Positions 1 to 9,265 of a stretch of 64,000 nucleotides of DNA are shown here, in pieces (within the stretch, counting starts at the first letter, position 1; every line of letters starts with the position of its first letter). The stretch covers positions 372,001-436,000 of the forward strand of contig CAMLMH010000002.1 in assembly GCA_946481315.1 (NCBI GenBank), written 5' to 3'. Both the position numbers and the translations under genes were made by a program. This DNA comes from an uncultured Bacteriovorax sp. GTDB taxonomy: Bacteria > Bdellovibrionota > Bacteriovoracia > Bacteriovoracales > Bacteriovoracaceae. The notes under the pieces were generated by a model. That model had not been told where the DNA came from. It was given only the letters and a program-made list of their open reading frames with translations, and made no database searches.

Positions 1-2
1 TC

Positions 3-644
3 ACACCGGAATCGAGCGGGGGATTTAAAACATTTTCGCTGGAGACCGGATATGGTCGTGGGAAAAATGTTGTCATCACCGATGACTTCTCTACCGGCCT
101 CGCGAGAAAAAGTGATGTTCGCTTAGAAGATGCTGCCTTTCTTTACGGGCGTGCGGCGATGGGAATTACAGAAGGACTAGACGTTGGTTTGCAGTATTTA
201 ACTGATGAAGGCCTGGCCCTTACCGGAAAATATCAGCTCATCGGAAAGCGGGGGCAAACAGGGTTTCAAATGGCCGTTGCCGGACATGCCGGTGGTGGCA
301 GTGAAAATAAAAGCGAAACCGACAACACACCAACACGGGGTGAACTGGATACTTCTTTTATCGGCGGAGATTTCATCATCGGTTATCGTTTTACTCCCGC
401 TTTTCAGATGTACACCAGTGTTTTTTACGACGATGCTGATTATGACTTTAAACAGACCCGCGGAACAAGCAGTGTCTCGTTTAAAGGAGGATCAACCAAT
501 CGGGGAGCGACTCTGGGAGCTGGTCTTAATTTTGGAAATGGAGGAAAAATCGGAGTGGAGTTTTCCCGTGCGCGCGGACAAACATCAAAAGAGCGTTTAA
601 CCACCAGTTCATTCGGAGCTTTTCTGGCCGTCGGAATTTATTAA
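3..644 (+). CDS. Outer-membrane beta-barrel-like protein, C-terminal part (5' end outside window)
   Basis: The reading frame is open from the first complete codon at position 3, so the start lies upstream; the ATG at 159 is probably internal. The visible 213 residues alternate polar and hydrophobic residues in short strands rich in Gly, Tyr, Phe and Thr, and end in a strand finishing FLAVGIY. This pattern and the aromatic C-terminal residue are typical of outer-membrane barrels recognised by the BAM machinery. No transported substrate can be named. The fold call rests on composition only. It stops 4 bases before the convergent ureohydrolase gene. Confidence 0.6.
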   Translation, partial: TPESSGGFKTFSLETGYGRGKNVVITDDFSTGLARKSDVRLEDAAFLYGRAAMGITEGLDVGLQYLTDEGLALTGKYQLIGKRGQTGFQMAVAGHAGGGSENKSETDNTPTRGELDTSFIGGDFIIGYRFTPAFQMYTSVFYDDADYDFKQTRGTSSVSFKGGSTNRGATLGAGLNFGNGGKIGVEFSRARGQTSKERLTTSSFGAFLAVGIY

Positions 645-648
645 TTCT

Positions 649-1563
649 TTAATGATCCATCATTTTGTAAATGAGACTGGCAAGCGCTCTGGCCCCTTTT
701 TGAGACAAATTGTCGTAGAGAGGATTGTATTCGTAGATGCCGAAATGTTTAATCCTCAGCACGTCTGTACAATACACCAGTAATTCTTCGACAAAAGCAT
801 ATGGCAAACCACGATGATTAACTGCGGATACACCTTCCATAATTGAAGACTCCAGGGCATCGGCATCAAGACTTAAGACATAAGTGGCGTCAGCATCGTA
901 GGGAATCATTCTTTCAAATTGTTTCCAGTTGTGAGTGAAATTGTGGGTGAGGTGTTTGAGATCTTCGTAAGTGGCCACAACTTCCCGGGCCTTGCCTAAA
1001 TCACTCATGGTACTTTTTGAGTTGGCAAAATCATGAATCCCCAGCTGAATGAGTTTGAATTCACCGTCAAACATTTGAGCGAACTGGCGAAAAGGTGTGC
1101 CGGAATTATGAAACGAATCAACTCTGGTATCAAGATGAGCATCGATATTGATTACGATGATTTTTTTATTTTTTTCATTCAGGGCCCGCAAAAGAGGGTA
1201 GATGTGATCATGACCTCCACCGAGATGAATAAATTTTTTTGCTTTTCGGTAACTACTGAAGGCCACAGTTAGTTTTTCGCCGTACGTTTTCTGTGCTTCT
1301 GTAAAGTCTGCTGCTTCCAAATCAGGATCTGCCAGTTCAATGTCCGACCAGGTTTCGTTCATGTGCAAAGCAAATTTTTTGACGACTGAAAGAATGGCCT
1401 CCGGAGCATAACAGGAACCGCGACGGCCCATATTCCGGATTGTTCCTATGTCGGAAGATGATTTAAGAAACAAAATATCTGCTTCTGAGGGCAGCGCTCT
1501 TTTGGCGATCAGGCGTTCATTGTCTCTGGTACCCGCATTTTCCAAAAGTGGATCAGTTTTCAT
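649..1563 (-). CDS. Ureohydrolase (arginase/agmatinase/formimidoylglutamase family)
   Basis: 304 residues, the usual length for the family. All three dimanganese signatures are visible: GGGHDH near residue 115, NIDAHLD near 140 and SLDAD near 232. These supply the His and Asp ligands of the binuclear Mn centre that hydrolyses guanidino- or formimino-type substrates. The N-terminal motif MGRRGSCYAPEAI resembles the formimidoylglutamase/arginase N-terminal region. Which substrate is used (formimino-glutamate, arginine or agmatine) cannot be decided, because no hut or polyamine genes flank it. It is divergent from the GYF-domain gene and convergent with the barrel protein. Confidence 0.85.
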   Translation of the reverse strand: MKTDPLLENAGTRDNERLIAKRALPSEADILFLKSSSDIGTIRNMGRRGSCYAPEAILSVVKKFALHMNETWSDIELADPDLEAADFTEAQKTYGEKLTVAFSSYRKAKKFIHLGGGHDHIYPLLRALNEKNKKIIVINIDAHLDTRVDSFHNSGTPFRQFAQMFDGEFKLIQLGIHDFANSKSTMSDLGKAREVVATYEDLKHLTHNFTHNWKQFERMIPYDADATYVLSLDADALESSIMEGVSAVNHRGLPYAFVEELLVYCTDVLRIKHFGIYEYNPLYDNLSQKGARALASLIYKMMDH

Positions 1564-1633
1564 CTATCATCTCCTTCAGGCAGATTTTGCAATTTACGAA
1601 AATTACGATGTGAGTATATCATTAAAGCATAGA

Positions 1634-3013
1634 ATGAAAAAAGAATGGTTCATATTTAAAGGCACCCATCATCATGGGCCCTATACGCTGCAGGAGCTCA
1701 TCGAGTTTTATCAAACCGGTGAACTCAATGATCAATCATTGGTCTGGAAAGAAGGCACCGAAAAATGGGAAGCTTTTGCCAAGACTGCCGAGTTAACGGC
1801 GACCCTTAATTTAAAACCAGTTTCCTCCCCACCTTTGCCGGCCATTCCTGATGATGAGGGACCACCGGCACTCCCGGCCTTTCTGGCCGGAGAAGATGAT
1901 CTACCGCCGCCAGTACCTCTGGATGCATTGCTTGATCCAAAACGGGAAAGAGATTCATTAAAAGCCGAAATGGTCACACCTTCACCACTAAGAGCAAGAT
2001 TACGTGTCGCTCTCTGGGTGGTCTTCGTTTTTGTTTTTGCCGGACTTGTTGGCTGGTTTATCAATGAGCAGTTTGTTCCTAAAACACAAGTAAAAATCAA
2101 AGGGATTATGCCAGTGTATCTGGAGCGACTGCAGGAAACTGCCCAGATGAAATCCGGAAACCTGATGGTATCCATGGCACTTTCTCTGGATGGAAAAACT
2201 ATCTGGGTTACAACAAATAAAAGCGGGACAATTCCTGCGACCATAAAACTTTCTAGTCTGCCTAAGCGCGTTTTGGGCAGTCATGAAGTGGCACTGACTG
2301 TACGAGGAACAATCCGAAACGGTGTCGGCCGTTTTGAACGAATGCAGCTGACAAAAGGCTCTCAGTTTGTTCCCGGGGAGTATAAGTTCGATTTCAGCGG
2401 AAAGAAAATTCATTTTATCAATGAGAAATTTAAGTTTCTTTCGCGCTTTGATGTATTTAAAAAACTAAACTCTGCTTATCATTTTAAGGGCGAAACTCTG
2501 ATCTATGCCGGAACTCCGAGAGAGTTTGAAAAAAAACTTATGGATCACCATGAAGGAATTCTGAATGAAAAATTAAAACCATATCAGGATAAGCTGGAGC
2601 GTCTTTCTACTTTTACTTCTTTGTTAAATCAGGCAGCTGAAAATTATCTACGCACTCTGGAAAAAATTAAAAAAGGTCAGGAGATAGCGCAGTTTGAAAG
2701 CAGTTATCAAAAAGAGATTTCTCCAATCATTCAGTCCCTGGTTGTGGCCGCAATTGATATTTCCCGCAATCCGGAATTTAAGGAAGAAGTGCCTAATCCT
2801 GTTGCTCCTTACAAACAACAGATCGAGCTGGGTAAACAAATCGGGGAAATGGCCTCGGATATGATTACTGAAACCAGAAAATTTAAAAAACTTACCCAAA
2901 AAGATAAGAATGCTCTCAAGTTAAAATTCGAAAACCGCTACCGCAGTATAAAAATCCAGTTGGATATTAATACTAAAAAACTGCAGGATCAGATTCAGAA
3001 ACTCTCAGTTTAA
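1634..3013 (+). CDS. GYF_2-domain bitopic membrane protein, unknown function
   Basis: 459 residues from the ATG at 1634. An upstream in-frame ATG at 1448 would overlap the start of the divergent ureohydrolase gene, so I reject it. Residues 1-50 look like a bacterial GYF_2 domain (WFIFKGTHHHGPYTLQEL, then LVWKEGTEKWEAF), a peptide-binding module. A proline-rich acidic linker follows to about residue 110. One transmembrane helix lies near 127-146, then about 310 extracytoplasmic residues that are partly helical and Lys-rich. The cytoplasmic GYF domain could bind a proline-rich partner. The C-terminal domain is not recognised. Its last 9 bases overlap the convergent MBL gene. Confidence 0.75.
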   Translation: MKKEWFIFKGTHHHGPYTLQELIEFYQTGELNDQSLVWKEGTEKWEAFAKTAELTATLNLKPVSSPPLPAIPDDEGPPALPAFLAGEDDLPPPVPLDALLDPKRERDSLKAEMVTPSPLRARLRVALWVVFVFVFAGLVGWFINEQFVPKTQVKIKGIMPVYLERLQETAQMKSGNLMVSMALSLDGKTIWVTTNKSGTIPATIKLSSLPKRVLGSHEVALTVRGTIRNGVGRFERMQLTKGSQFVPGEYKFDFSGKKIHFINEKFKFLSRFDVFKKLNSAYHFKGETLIYAGTPREFEKKLMDHHEGILNEKLKPYQDKLERLSTFTSLLNQAAENYLRTLEKIKKGQEIAQFESSYQKEISPIIQSLVVAAIDISRNPEFKEEVPNPVAPYKQQIELGKQIGEMASDMITETRKFKKLTQKDKNALKLKFENRYRSIKIQLDINTKKLQDQIQKLSV

Positions 3014-3889
3014 AATCGCATAAGCTCGACCGTTACTAAACTCTTTTTTGTCGGCACAGACGAATTGTCCCTGTTCATCTTTTTGGACTTTTGCTCCGTA
3101 AAATAGCGGGTCATGTTCAAAAATCATGGTCAGATTTTTTTGCGCAATAAAATTTAGGAATTCTTTTTTATCCTGAGTGGTGACTCCCGGAGAAATGTCA
3201 TAACCCATGACCCACGGAATGTGCACGTGATTGGAAGTGGGAATGAGATCGGCCATGTAAATCATGCGCTCATCATAAGCGTGCAGCAGATAAGGAGTGT
3301 GTCCCATTGAACATTTAAATTGCAGGCCAGGAAGAATGTTTCCCTCTAAACCATCAACAAAATGAATTTGTTTGTGATCTTCGTACCACTTAATAACCGG
3401 AAGAAAATATTCTTTCTGAAAAGATCCTGTATCTCTGTCAGTCGGGTTCAGAGAATACTCATAATGCTTCTTGTGCAGGTGTACTGTGGCGTTTTTGAAA
3501 ACAGGAACAAAAGAGTCGGCTTCTTTTTTGGCAATACCACCCACGTGATCAAAGTGCAGATGGGAAATGACGAGGTCTGTTATCTGATCCGGTGTAAGAT
3601 TTATTTCCGCCAGAGCGACTTCCAGCGGGCCTTTTCCCCCGACAATACCAAAGCGAGAGTCAAATTTATCACCGTGATAATCGCCTATGCCGGTATCGAT
3701 CAGAATATTTCTCATCTTGTCTCCGGCTTTGTCTTGAATGAGCACTAAACGAAGTGCGAGTTCGATGCGGTTTTGGTCATCGGCCGGATGCACTTTATTC
3801 CACAGTGGCTTAGGAATGATGCCGAACATGGCCCCTCCGTCGAGTTTAAATCTCGCAGGTTCAAGGGAATAATATTTTTTCGTTTGCAT
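3005..3889 (-). CDS. MBL-fold metallo-hydrolase
   Basis: Metallo-beta-lactamase-fold hydrolase with the zinc motif HLHFDH (HxHxDH), a downstream GHTP and the Asp motif MADLIPTSNH. The layout resembles quorum-quenching lactonase or generic glyoxalase-II-like hydrolases of about 290 residues; the substrate is unknown. The open frame extends to 4021, but that extension is a Lys-rich run without family similarity. ATG codons at 3898 and 3889 are the realistic starts. I chose 3889 because GGATGG sits about 5 bases upstream. The 3' end overlaps the convergent GYF-domain gene by 9 bases. Confidence 0.8.
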   Translation of the reverse strand: MQTKKYYSLEPARFKLDGGAMFGIIPKPLWNKVHPADDQNRIELALRLVLIQDKAGDKMRNILIDTGIGDYHGDKFDSRFGIVGGKGPLEVALAEINLTPDQITDLVISHLHFDHVGGIAKKEADSFVPVFKNATVHLHKKHYEYSLNPTDRDTGSFQKEYFLPVIKWYEDHKQIHFVDGLEGNILPGLQFKCSMGHTPYLLHAYDERMIYMADLIPTSNHVHIPWVMGYDISPGVTTQDKKEFLNFIAQKNLTMIFEHDPLFYGAKVQKDEQGQFVCADKKEFSNGRAYAILN

Positions 3890-4051
3890 AGAAACCATCC
3901 GGTAAGAAAAAGATTTTTTTATTTTGATTTTTTTCTTCTTAAATTGCAAGATATTGGGCGTTGTTCCTTTATAGGCGAAGCTGCGAGCTTTATTATGAGC
4001 GTCGAATATCTTCGTGATCACACATTACCATCACTCATTTGAGGAGAATCT

Positions 4052-5221
4052 ATGAACGTCCATGAGTACCAGGCCAAAGAATTAATGCGTAAATTCGGCA
4101 TTAAAGTGCTAAACGGCCAAGTCGCAAAAACTGTTGATGAAGCAGTGGAAGGCGCTAAAAAATTAGGCGGAAATGTTTGGGTTGTTAAAGCTCAGATTCA
4201 CGCCGGAGGAAGAGGAAAAGCTGGTGGGGTAAAACTCGCTAAGTCTCTTGATGAAGTAAAAAAATACGCCGGCGATATCCTGGGGGCGACTCTGGTCACT
4301 CATCAGACTGGTCCGGAAGGAAAAAAAGTAAACACTCTTCTTATTGAGGAAGGCTGCAATATCGCAAAAGAATTCTACCTAGGAATCGTGCTGGACCGTA
4401 ACAACTCCAAAGTGACTTTCATGGCTTCCCGTGAAGGTGGAGTGGAGATTGAAGAAGTCGCTCACAAAAACCCAGAGGCGATTACAAAAGTGGCCGTTGA
4501 TCCGGCGACCGGATACCAGCCATACATCGGCAGAACATTATCCAATGCTCTTGGATTAGATGCCGCACAATCAAAAGAAGCGGACAAATTCTACCGTGGT
4601 CTTTACACCCTTTACATGGAATCTGACTGCTCAATTGCTGAAATCAATCCACTTGTTTTAACTGGTGACAACCAGATGATCGCGCTGGATGCGAAACTTA
4701 ATTTCGATGAAAATGCTCTTTTTAGACACCCTGATATAGCAGCTTACAGAGACCTGACTGAGGAATCAGCAAAAGAAGTTGAAGCCGGAAAATACGGTCT
4801 TTCTTATATCGAACTCGATGGAAATATCGGCTGTCTGGTTAACGGCGCAGGGCTCGCGATGGCGACGTTAGATATCATCAAGCTTCATGGCGGAAACGCA
4901 GCGAACTTCCTTGATGTTGGAGGAGGGGCGACGAAAGAAGCTGTTGAACAAGCTTTCAGAATCATCCTTTCTGATCAAAACGTAAAAGCGATTCTCGTTA
5001 ATATCTTCGGTGGGATCATGAAATGTGACATCATCGCAGAAGGTGTTATCGCAGCGGCAAAAGCTGTTAAACTTTCAGTTCCACTAGTCGTCAGACTTGA
5101 AGGAACTAATGTTGAACTAGGAAAGAAAATCTTAAATGAATCAGGTCTTGCTATCACAGCTGCATCTGATCTCGGCGATGCTGCAGCTAAAGTTGTAGCA
5201 GCGGCAAAAGGAGCTAAATAA
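4052..5221 (+). CDS. sucC: Succinyl-CoA synthetase (ADP-forming) subunit beta
   Basis: 389 residues, the standard length. The N-terminus ([17 protein letters not shown]) and the motifs [16 protein letters not shown] and [18 protein letters not shown] are diagnostic of the ATP-grasp beta subunit. It works with SucD in the TCA cycle, interconverting succinyl-CoA and succinate with nucleotide phosphorylation. GAGGAGAATCT upstream is a good ribosome-binding site. The stop codon shares one base with the sucD start (TAATG), indicating translational coupling. It is first in a sucC-sucD-ndk operon, an order known in related deltaproteobacteria. Confidence 0.98.
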   Translation: MNVHEYQAKELMRKFGIKVLNGQVAKTVDEAVEGAKKLGGNVWVVKAQIHAGGRGKAGGVKLAKSLDEVKKYAGDILGATLVTHQTGPEGKKVNTLLIEEGCNIAKEFYLGIVLDRNNSKVTFMASREGGVEIEEVAHKNPEAITKVAVDPATGYQPYIGRTLSNALGLDAAQSKEADKFYRGLYTLYMESDCSIAEINPLVLTGDNQMIALDAKLNFDENALFRHPDIAAYRDLTEESAKEVEAGKYGLSYIELDGNIGCLVNGAGLAMATLDIIKLHGGNAANFLDVGGGATKEAVEQAFRIILSDQNVKAILVNIFGGIMKCDIIAEGVIAAAKAVKLSVPLVVRLEGTNVELGKKILNESGLAITAASDLGDAAAKVVAAAKGAK

Positions 5222-6096
5222 TGGCCATCATGATTGATAAAAATACAAGACTTATTACTATCGGGATTACTGGTAAACAGGGAACATTTCACACGCTTCA
5301 GTCAGCAGCTTACGGCACAAACGTTGTCGGTGGTGTGACTCCGGGAAAAGGCGGAACCACTCACGAAGGTTATCCTGTATTCAATACTGTTCGCGAAGCC
5401 GTTAAAGCAACAAATGCAAACGCCGCCATGGTCTTCGTTCCACCTCCGTTTGCAGCAGATGCCATCTTAGAATGCATCGATGCAAAACTTCCAATCGTGA
5501 TCTGTATCACGGAAGGAATTCCTATCCTCGATATGGTTAAAGTAAAAGGAGCTCTTGCTCGCTCACCAGAAACACGCTTAGTAGGTCCAAATTGTCCGGG
5601 CGTCATTACTCCGGGGCAATGTAAAATCGGAATTATGCCGGGACACATTCACCTTCCAGGACGCATCGGAATTATTTCTCGTTCAGGAACATTGACGTAC
5701 GAAGCTGTTGGACAATTAACGGCCAAAGGAATCGGTCAATCGACATGTGTAGGAATTGGCGGAGATCCGGTAAATGGAACGAACTTCATTGACGTTTTAG
5801 ATATGTTTAACAAAGACCCTGATACAGACGCGGTTATTATGATCGGTGAAATCGGTGGATCGGCGGAAACAGATGCTGCACGCTGGATTAAAAAGAACAT
5901 GAAAAAACCAGTCGTTGGATTTATCGCCGGTGCTGCTGCTCCAAAAGGCAAGCGCATGGGTCATGCCGGAGCACTTATCTCGGGTGAAGATGATACAGCT
6001 GCAGCGAAATTTAAAGTGCTTGAAGAATGCGGTATAGCTGTGGCAAAGTCACCAGCAGATCTCGCCAAAACACTAGAAACTGTACTTAAGAAGTAA
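5221..6096 (+). CDS. sucD: Succinyl-CoA synthetase (ADP-forming) subunit alpha
   Basis: 291 residues, normal length. The N-terminal Rossmann motif [10 protein letters not shown] binds CoA. The active-site stretch [10 protein letters not shown] carries the histidine that is phosphorylated during the reaction. [11 protein letters not shown] is a further family signature. It forms the enzyme with the sucC product and is coupled to that gene by a one-base overlap. A second in-frame ATG lies three codons in (MAIMID) and could also serve as the start, which would not affect the domain. ndk follows after 29 bases. Confidence 0.98.
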   Translation: MAIMIDKNTRLITIGITGKQGTFHTLQSAAYGTNVVGGVTPGKGGTTHEGYPVFNTVREAVKATNANAAMVFVPPPFAADAILECIDAKLPIVICITEGIPILDMVKVKGALARSPETRLVGPNCPGVITPGQCKIGIMPGHIHLPGRIGIISRSGTLTYEAVGQLTAKGIGQSTCVGIGGDPVNGTNFIDVLDMFNKDPDTDAVIMIGEIGGSAETDAARWIKKNMKKPVVGFIAGAAAPKGKRMGHAGALISGEDDTAAAKFKVLEECGIAVAKSPADLAKTLETVLKK

Positions 6097-6125
6097 GTCA
6101 TATTTTCTTATAAGGAGAAATACAA

Positions 6126-6548
6126 ATGGAAAGAACGTTTTCAATCATTAAGCCAAATGCAGTAGCTGATAACAACATCGGTAACATCATCGCTCGTTTC
6201 GAAAAAGAAGGTCTTCGTATCGCGGGCCTAAAACTAACAAAACTTTCTAAAGAAAAAGCAGAAGGTTTCTATATCGAGCACAAAGAGCGTCCGTTCTTCG
6301 GATCTCTTGTAGGTTTCATGACTGAAGGTCCAGTGGTTCTTATGGTTCTTGAAGGTGAAAACGCTGTTGAAAAAAATCGTAAAATCATGGGAGCAACAAA
6401 CCCAGCGAACGCTGAAGAAGGAACTCTTCGTAAGCTTTACGCTAAATCAATCGAAGCTAACGCTGTTCACGGATCTGATTCTCAGGCATCTGCTGATAGA
6501 GAGATCAACTATTTCTTCGACAGAAACGAACTTCAAAATCGTTACTAA
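6126..6548 (+). CDS. ndk: Nucleoside diphosphate kinase
   Basis: 140 residues, standard length. It begins [13 protein letters not shown]. The catalytic region [12 protein letters not shown] contains the phosphate-accepting histidine of the family signature. The enzyme balances nucleoside di- and triphosphates and fits with SucCD, which makes ATP or GTP. AAGGAGAAATACAA gives a strong ribosome-binding site. It is the last gene of the sucCD-ndk operon and is followed by a clear intrinsic terminator. Confidence 0.98.
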   Translation: MERTFSIIKPNAVADNNIGNIIARFEKEGLRIAGLKLTKLSKEKAEGFYIEHKERPFFGSLVGFMTEGPVVLMVLEGENAVEKNRKIMGATNPANAEEGTLRKLYAKSIEANAVHGSDSQASADREINYFFDRNELQNRY

Positions 6549-6554
6549 TACGAA

Positions 6555-6584
6555 AGGCCCGCAGAAATGCGGGCCTTTTTTTTT
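6555..6584 (+). terminator. Intrinsic terminator after ndk
   Basis: Stem AGGCCCGC / GCGGGCCT (6555-6562 and 6569-6576) with a 6-base loop, followed by a run of T residues to 6584. It ends the sucC-sucD-ndk transcript. Confidence 0.93.
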
Positions 6585-6602
6585 GCACAAAAGAGGTGAT
6601 TG

Positions 6603-7016
6603 ATGAAATCAAAAACCAAAGTCATCGCTTACATTTTCAGAAAAAACGCCTCCGAAGTGCTGGTCTTTGATCATCGTCACTATCCCGAAGCAGGAACACA
6701 GGTAGTGGGCGGAACGGTTGAAGACGGTGAAGACATTGTTTTGGCCCTTCATCGGGAGATTGCCGAAGAAGCAGGCCTAGATCTCGATCCTGCCTTTTTC
6801 ATGAAGCTCGGAGAAACCACTTATCACCGACGTGACATACCCGAAATTAATCACCGCTATTATTACGCCATTCACGGCGATGACCTGGCGGAGACCTGGT
6901 CTCACATCGTAAAGAGCGAAGGGGCCGACGACGGAATGGTCTTTGATTTTTACTGGCTCACCATTGATGAGGCCCGCGCGATTTTAGTGGGTAATTTTGG
7001 AGAACTCTTGCCCTAA
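6603..7016 (+). CDS. Nudix hydrolase
   Basis: 137 residues, a single Nudix domain. The Nudix box is complete: GGTVEDGE, seven residues, then REIAEEAGL, matching Gx5Ex7REUxEExGU. Such enzymes hydrolyse nucleoside diphosphates linked to another group; the substrate cannot be told. AGAGGTGA just upstream favours the ATG at 6603 over the TTG at 6600. It stands alone between the ndk terminator and the carD upstream region. Confidence 0.9.
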   Translation: MKSKTKVIAYIFRKNASEVLVFDHRHYPEAGTQVVGGTVEDGEDIVLALHREIAEEAGLDLDPAFFMKLGETTYHRRDIPEINHRYYYAIHGDDLAETWSHIVKSEGADDGMVFDFYWLTIDEARAILVGNFGELLP

Positions 7017-7084
7017 ATTTCCGACCCTTCGGGGCATAATGCGTCTTCACATTAAGCGACTCTACAAAAAAATCATATCTTAAA

Positions 7085-7168
7085 GGCCGGCATTGAGGCT
7101 GCATTACGCTGCTTGGGCCTTTATCAAAAAAAGACCCAAAAGCAATGCCGACCTGTAGAAATTACAGG
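7085..7168. other. Candidate structured RNA or DNA element upstream of carD
   Basis: The 215-base gap between the Nudix gene and carD has nested inverted repeats. GGCCGGCATTG (7085-7095) can pair with CAATGCCGACC (7143-7153), 10 of 11 positions. Inside it TGGGCCTTT (7114-7122) pairs with AAAGACCCA (7130-7138), 8 of 9. A separate hairpin CCTGTA/TACAGG lies at 7152-7168. There is no T-run, so it is not a simple terminator. It lies upstream of the likely carD promoter, so it may be a separate small RNA or a protein-binding site. I do not recognise a known RNA family. Confidence 0.3.
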
Positions 7169-7173
7169 GGTTA

Positions 7174-7202
7174 TTGGTTCAGACGCTTCTGTGCGTTATA
7201 GT
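7174..7202 (+). promoter_or_regulatory. Candidate sigma-70-type promoter for carD
   Basis: TTGGTT at 7174-7179 and TATAGT at 7197-7202 are separated by exactly 17 bases, leaving a short leader with TGGAGGT as the ribosome-binding site before the ATG at 7232. The -10 matches the consensus in five of six positions, the -35 only partly. Confidence 0.45.
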
Positions 7203-7231
7203 GAAGCCAAGTTTCTCATGTGGAGGTCTAA

Positions 7232-7705
7232 ATGTTTTCAATTGGTGATTATGCAGTCTGTCCCGGACATGGTGTCGGTCAGATTTGTGACATTGAAGAA
7301 CGGACCATGGGATCTGAAAATAAGCAATTTTATATTATCAAGATCCTCGCTAACGGCATGACTGTTATGGTCCCAACAGACAGTGAAACTGGTGTCCGTG
7401 GGCTGGTCGGTGAAGAAGAAGTTCAGACAGTGTTTAATTTGCTGACAGACCATAACGTGAAAGTTGATAACTCAACATGGAATCGAAGATACCGTGAATA
7501 TTCGGCCAAAATTAAAACGGGTTCAGTGGTAGAAATCGCTGAGGTTCTGCGCCAACTTTTCCTGTTAAAAGAGAAAAAGAGCCTTTCTTTTGGTGAAAAG
7601 AAAATGCTCGATCAATGCCGCGAGTTGCTTGCTCAGGAATTTTCACTCACAAAAAAAATCGACAAAAACGCCATCAACGAAAAAATCAATTCTTACTTTC
7701 AATAG
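7232..7705 (+). CDS. carD: CarD-family transcription regulator
   Basis: 157 residues. The N-terminal part (MFSIGDYAVCPGHGVGQI, then YIIKILANGMTVMVP) is the RNA-polymerase-interacting Tudor-like domain shared with TRCF. The C-terminal half is helical and basic, like the DNA-contacting domain of CarD/CdnL. The family binds the RNAP beta subunit and stabilises open promoter complexes, often at rRNA and growth genes. It is monocistronic, with its own likely promoter and a strong terminator. Confidence 0.93.
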   Translation: MFSIGDYAVCPGHGVGQICDIEERTMGSENKQFYIIKILANGMTVMVPTDSETGVRGLVGEEEVQTVFNLLTDHNVKVDNSTWNRRYREYSAKIKTGSVVEIAEVLRQLFLLKEKKSLSFGEKKMLDQCRELLAQEFSLTKKIDKNAINEKINSYFQ

Positions 7706-7751
7706 CCGGTGAAAGAAACAGTCCAGTGGACTGTTTCTACCGGTTTTTTTT
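7706..7751 (+). terminator. Intrinsic terminator after carD
   Basis: Long hairpin: GAAACAGTCC (7715-7724) pairs with GGACTGTTTC (7728-7737) across a 3-base loop, extended by CCGGT/ACCGG at its base, then a T-run from 7744. Confidence 0.92.
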
Positions 7752-7822
7752 GAGTTTCCACGGCTGATTTTAGCCTTTTTATGTTAGACTTGAAGCTTAA
7801 ACAATGAGCCACAAGGTCTAGC

Positions 7823-9265
7823 ATGGAAATTAAAGTCTTCAACAATCTCACCCGTCAAAAAGAAACCTTTAAACCGGTTCGTCCGGGAGAAGTGCTTTTT
7901 TACAGCTGTGGACCAACAACTTACAATTTCCTTCATGTCGGTAACGCCCGAGCTTTAGTTGTCGGAGATCTTTTTCACCGCACCCTCAAAACTCTCGGCA
8001 TGAAAGTAAAATTCGTCCGCAACTATACTGATGTTGACGATAAGATTTTAGAAGCGGCTAAAGCACGCGGTATTCATCCTAAAGAGCACGCCGATGAGTT
8101 TATCCGTGAATGTGCCGCCGATATGGAATGCTTAGGAATGCTTCCTGCTTCAGTTACTCCGACTGTCTCAGAAACCATGCCGGAAATTATTGAAATGATC
8201 GAAGATCTGATCAAAAATGATTACGCTTACGTGGTCAACGGCGAAGTGTTTTATCATGTTCCGAATTTTAAAGAGTATGGCAAACTCTCTAAAGTTCAGC
8301 TTGAATCACTTCAGCATGGGATTCGCGTAGAAGTAGACGGTACAAAAAAACATCCCTCCGACTTTGTCTTATGGAAACCGGCCAAGCCGGAAGAAGGCTG
8401 GAGCTGGGATTCACCCTGGGGAAAAGGTCGTCCGGGGTGGCACATTGAATGTTCGGCCATGGCCCGTAAACATTTAGGTGAAACAATTGATTTACACCAC
8501 GGTGGTGTCGATCTTTTATTTCCTCATCATGAAAATGAAATTGCCCAGTCTGAAGGCGCAAACGGATGTCCTTTTTGTAATCACTGGGCCCACAATGAAT
8601 TTTTAAATTTTGGTGCGGAGAAAATGTCAAAATCTCTGGGAAATGTGGTGACCATTCGTCAGTTCACACAAAAATTTTCCGGCGCCATTTTACGCCATAT
8701 CTTATTGTCGGTTCACTACCGCTCGAAACTGGACTGGACCGAAGAGGCGATTGCAAAAGCAATTACTGAAATCGAACGTATTCACGAATGTGCTCTTTCC
8801 CTGGAGCATCCGCTTTACAGCAATGTGGTTGATCATGAAGAACTGGAAAAAGTAATCAAGGCGACAAATCATATTAAAGAAGAGCTGGCCAATGACTTCA
8901 ACGTTCCGGCCGCCATGGGAACCTTTTTTGGTATTATCAAAGACACCAATCGCCTGATGAAAGCTGGAGTATGCAAAGAATATGTCAACGAAGTACGAAA
9001 AGCTTTTGATTTGATGAAACAGGCGACAGGACTGGTGCATGATCATCCGGCAGAAATATTAAAACAACTAAACTCTGCACGTGCGCATCTGTCCGGCACA
9101 TCTTCGGGCAACGAAGCCGAGATTGAAGCCCTCATTGTTGAGCGAAAAGAAGCTCGTGCCGCAAAAAACTGGACGCGCTCTGATGAAATCAGAAATCGTC
9201 TGAATGAACTCGGTGTTGTGGTGAAAGATAATCCGGATGGAACAGCGACGTGGAGTTATAAGTAG
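7823..9265 (+). CDS. cysS: Cysteinyl-tRNA synthetase
   Basis: 480 residues, normal length. Class I synthetase signatures are present: the HIGH-equivalent HVGN in TTYNFLHVGNARA, and EKMSKSLGN (KMSKS). Zinc ligands for cysteine recognition are visible in SCGPT, WHIECSAMA and HHENEIAQSE. The C-terminal helical region ends normally. The enzyme charges tRNA-Cys. The stop codon abuts the GTG start of the nitroreductase, so the two are probably co-transcribed. Confidence 0.98.
   Translation: MEIKVFNNLTRQKETFKPVRPGEVLFYSCGPTTYNFLHVGNARALVVGDLFHRTLKTLGMKVKFVRNYTDVDDKILEAAKARGIHPKEHADEFIRECAADMECLGMLPASVTPTVSETMPEIIEMIEDLIKNDYAYVVNGEVFYHVPNFKEYGKLSKVQLESLQHGIRVEVDGTKKHPSDFVLWKPAKPEEGWSWDSPWGKGRPGWHIECSAMARKHLGETIDLHHGGVDLLFPHHENEIAQSEGANGCPFCNHWAHNEFLNFGAEKMSKSLGNVVTIRQFTQKFSGAILRHILLSVHYRSKLDWTEEAIAKAITEIERIHECALSLEHPLYSNVVDHEELEKVIKATNHIKEELANDFNVPAAMGTFFGIIKDTNRLMKAGVCKEYVNEVRKAFDLMKQATGLVHDHPAEILKQLNSARAHLSGTSSGNEAEIEALIVERKEARAAKNWTRSDEIRNRLNELGVVVKDNPDGTATWSYK

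Noticed and set aside
7113..7361. 82-codon ORF overlapping the carD start
   Set aside because: It runs through the promoter and structured region in another frame, has no ribosome-binding site and no recognisable protein features.
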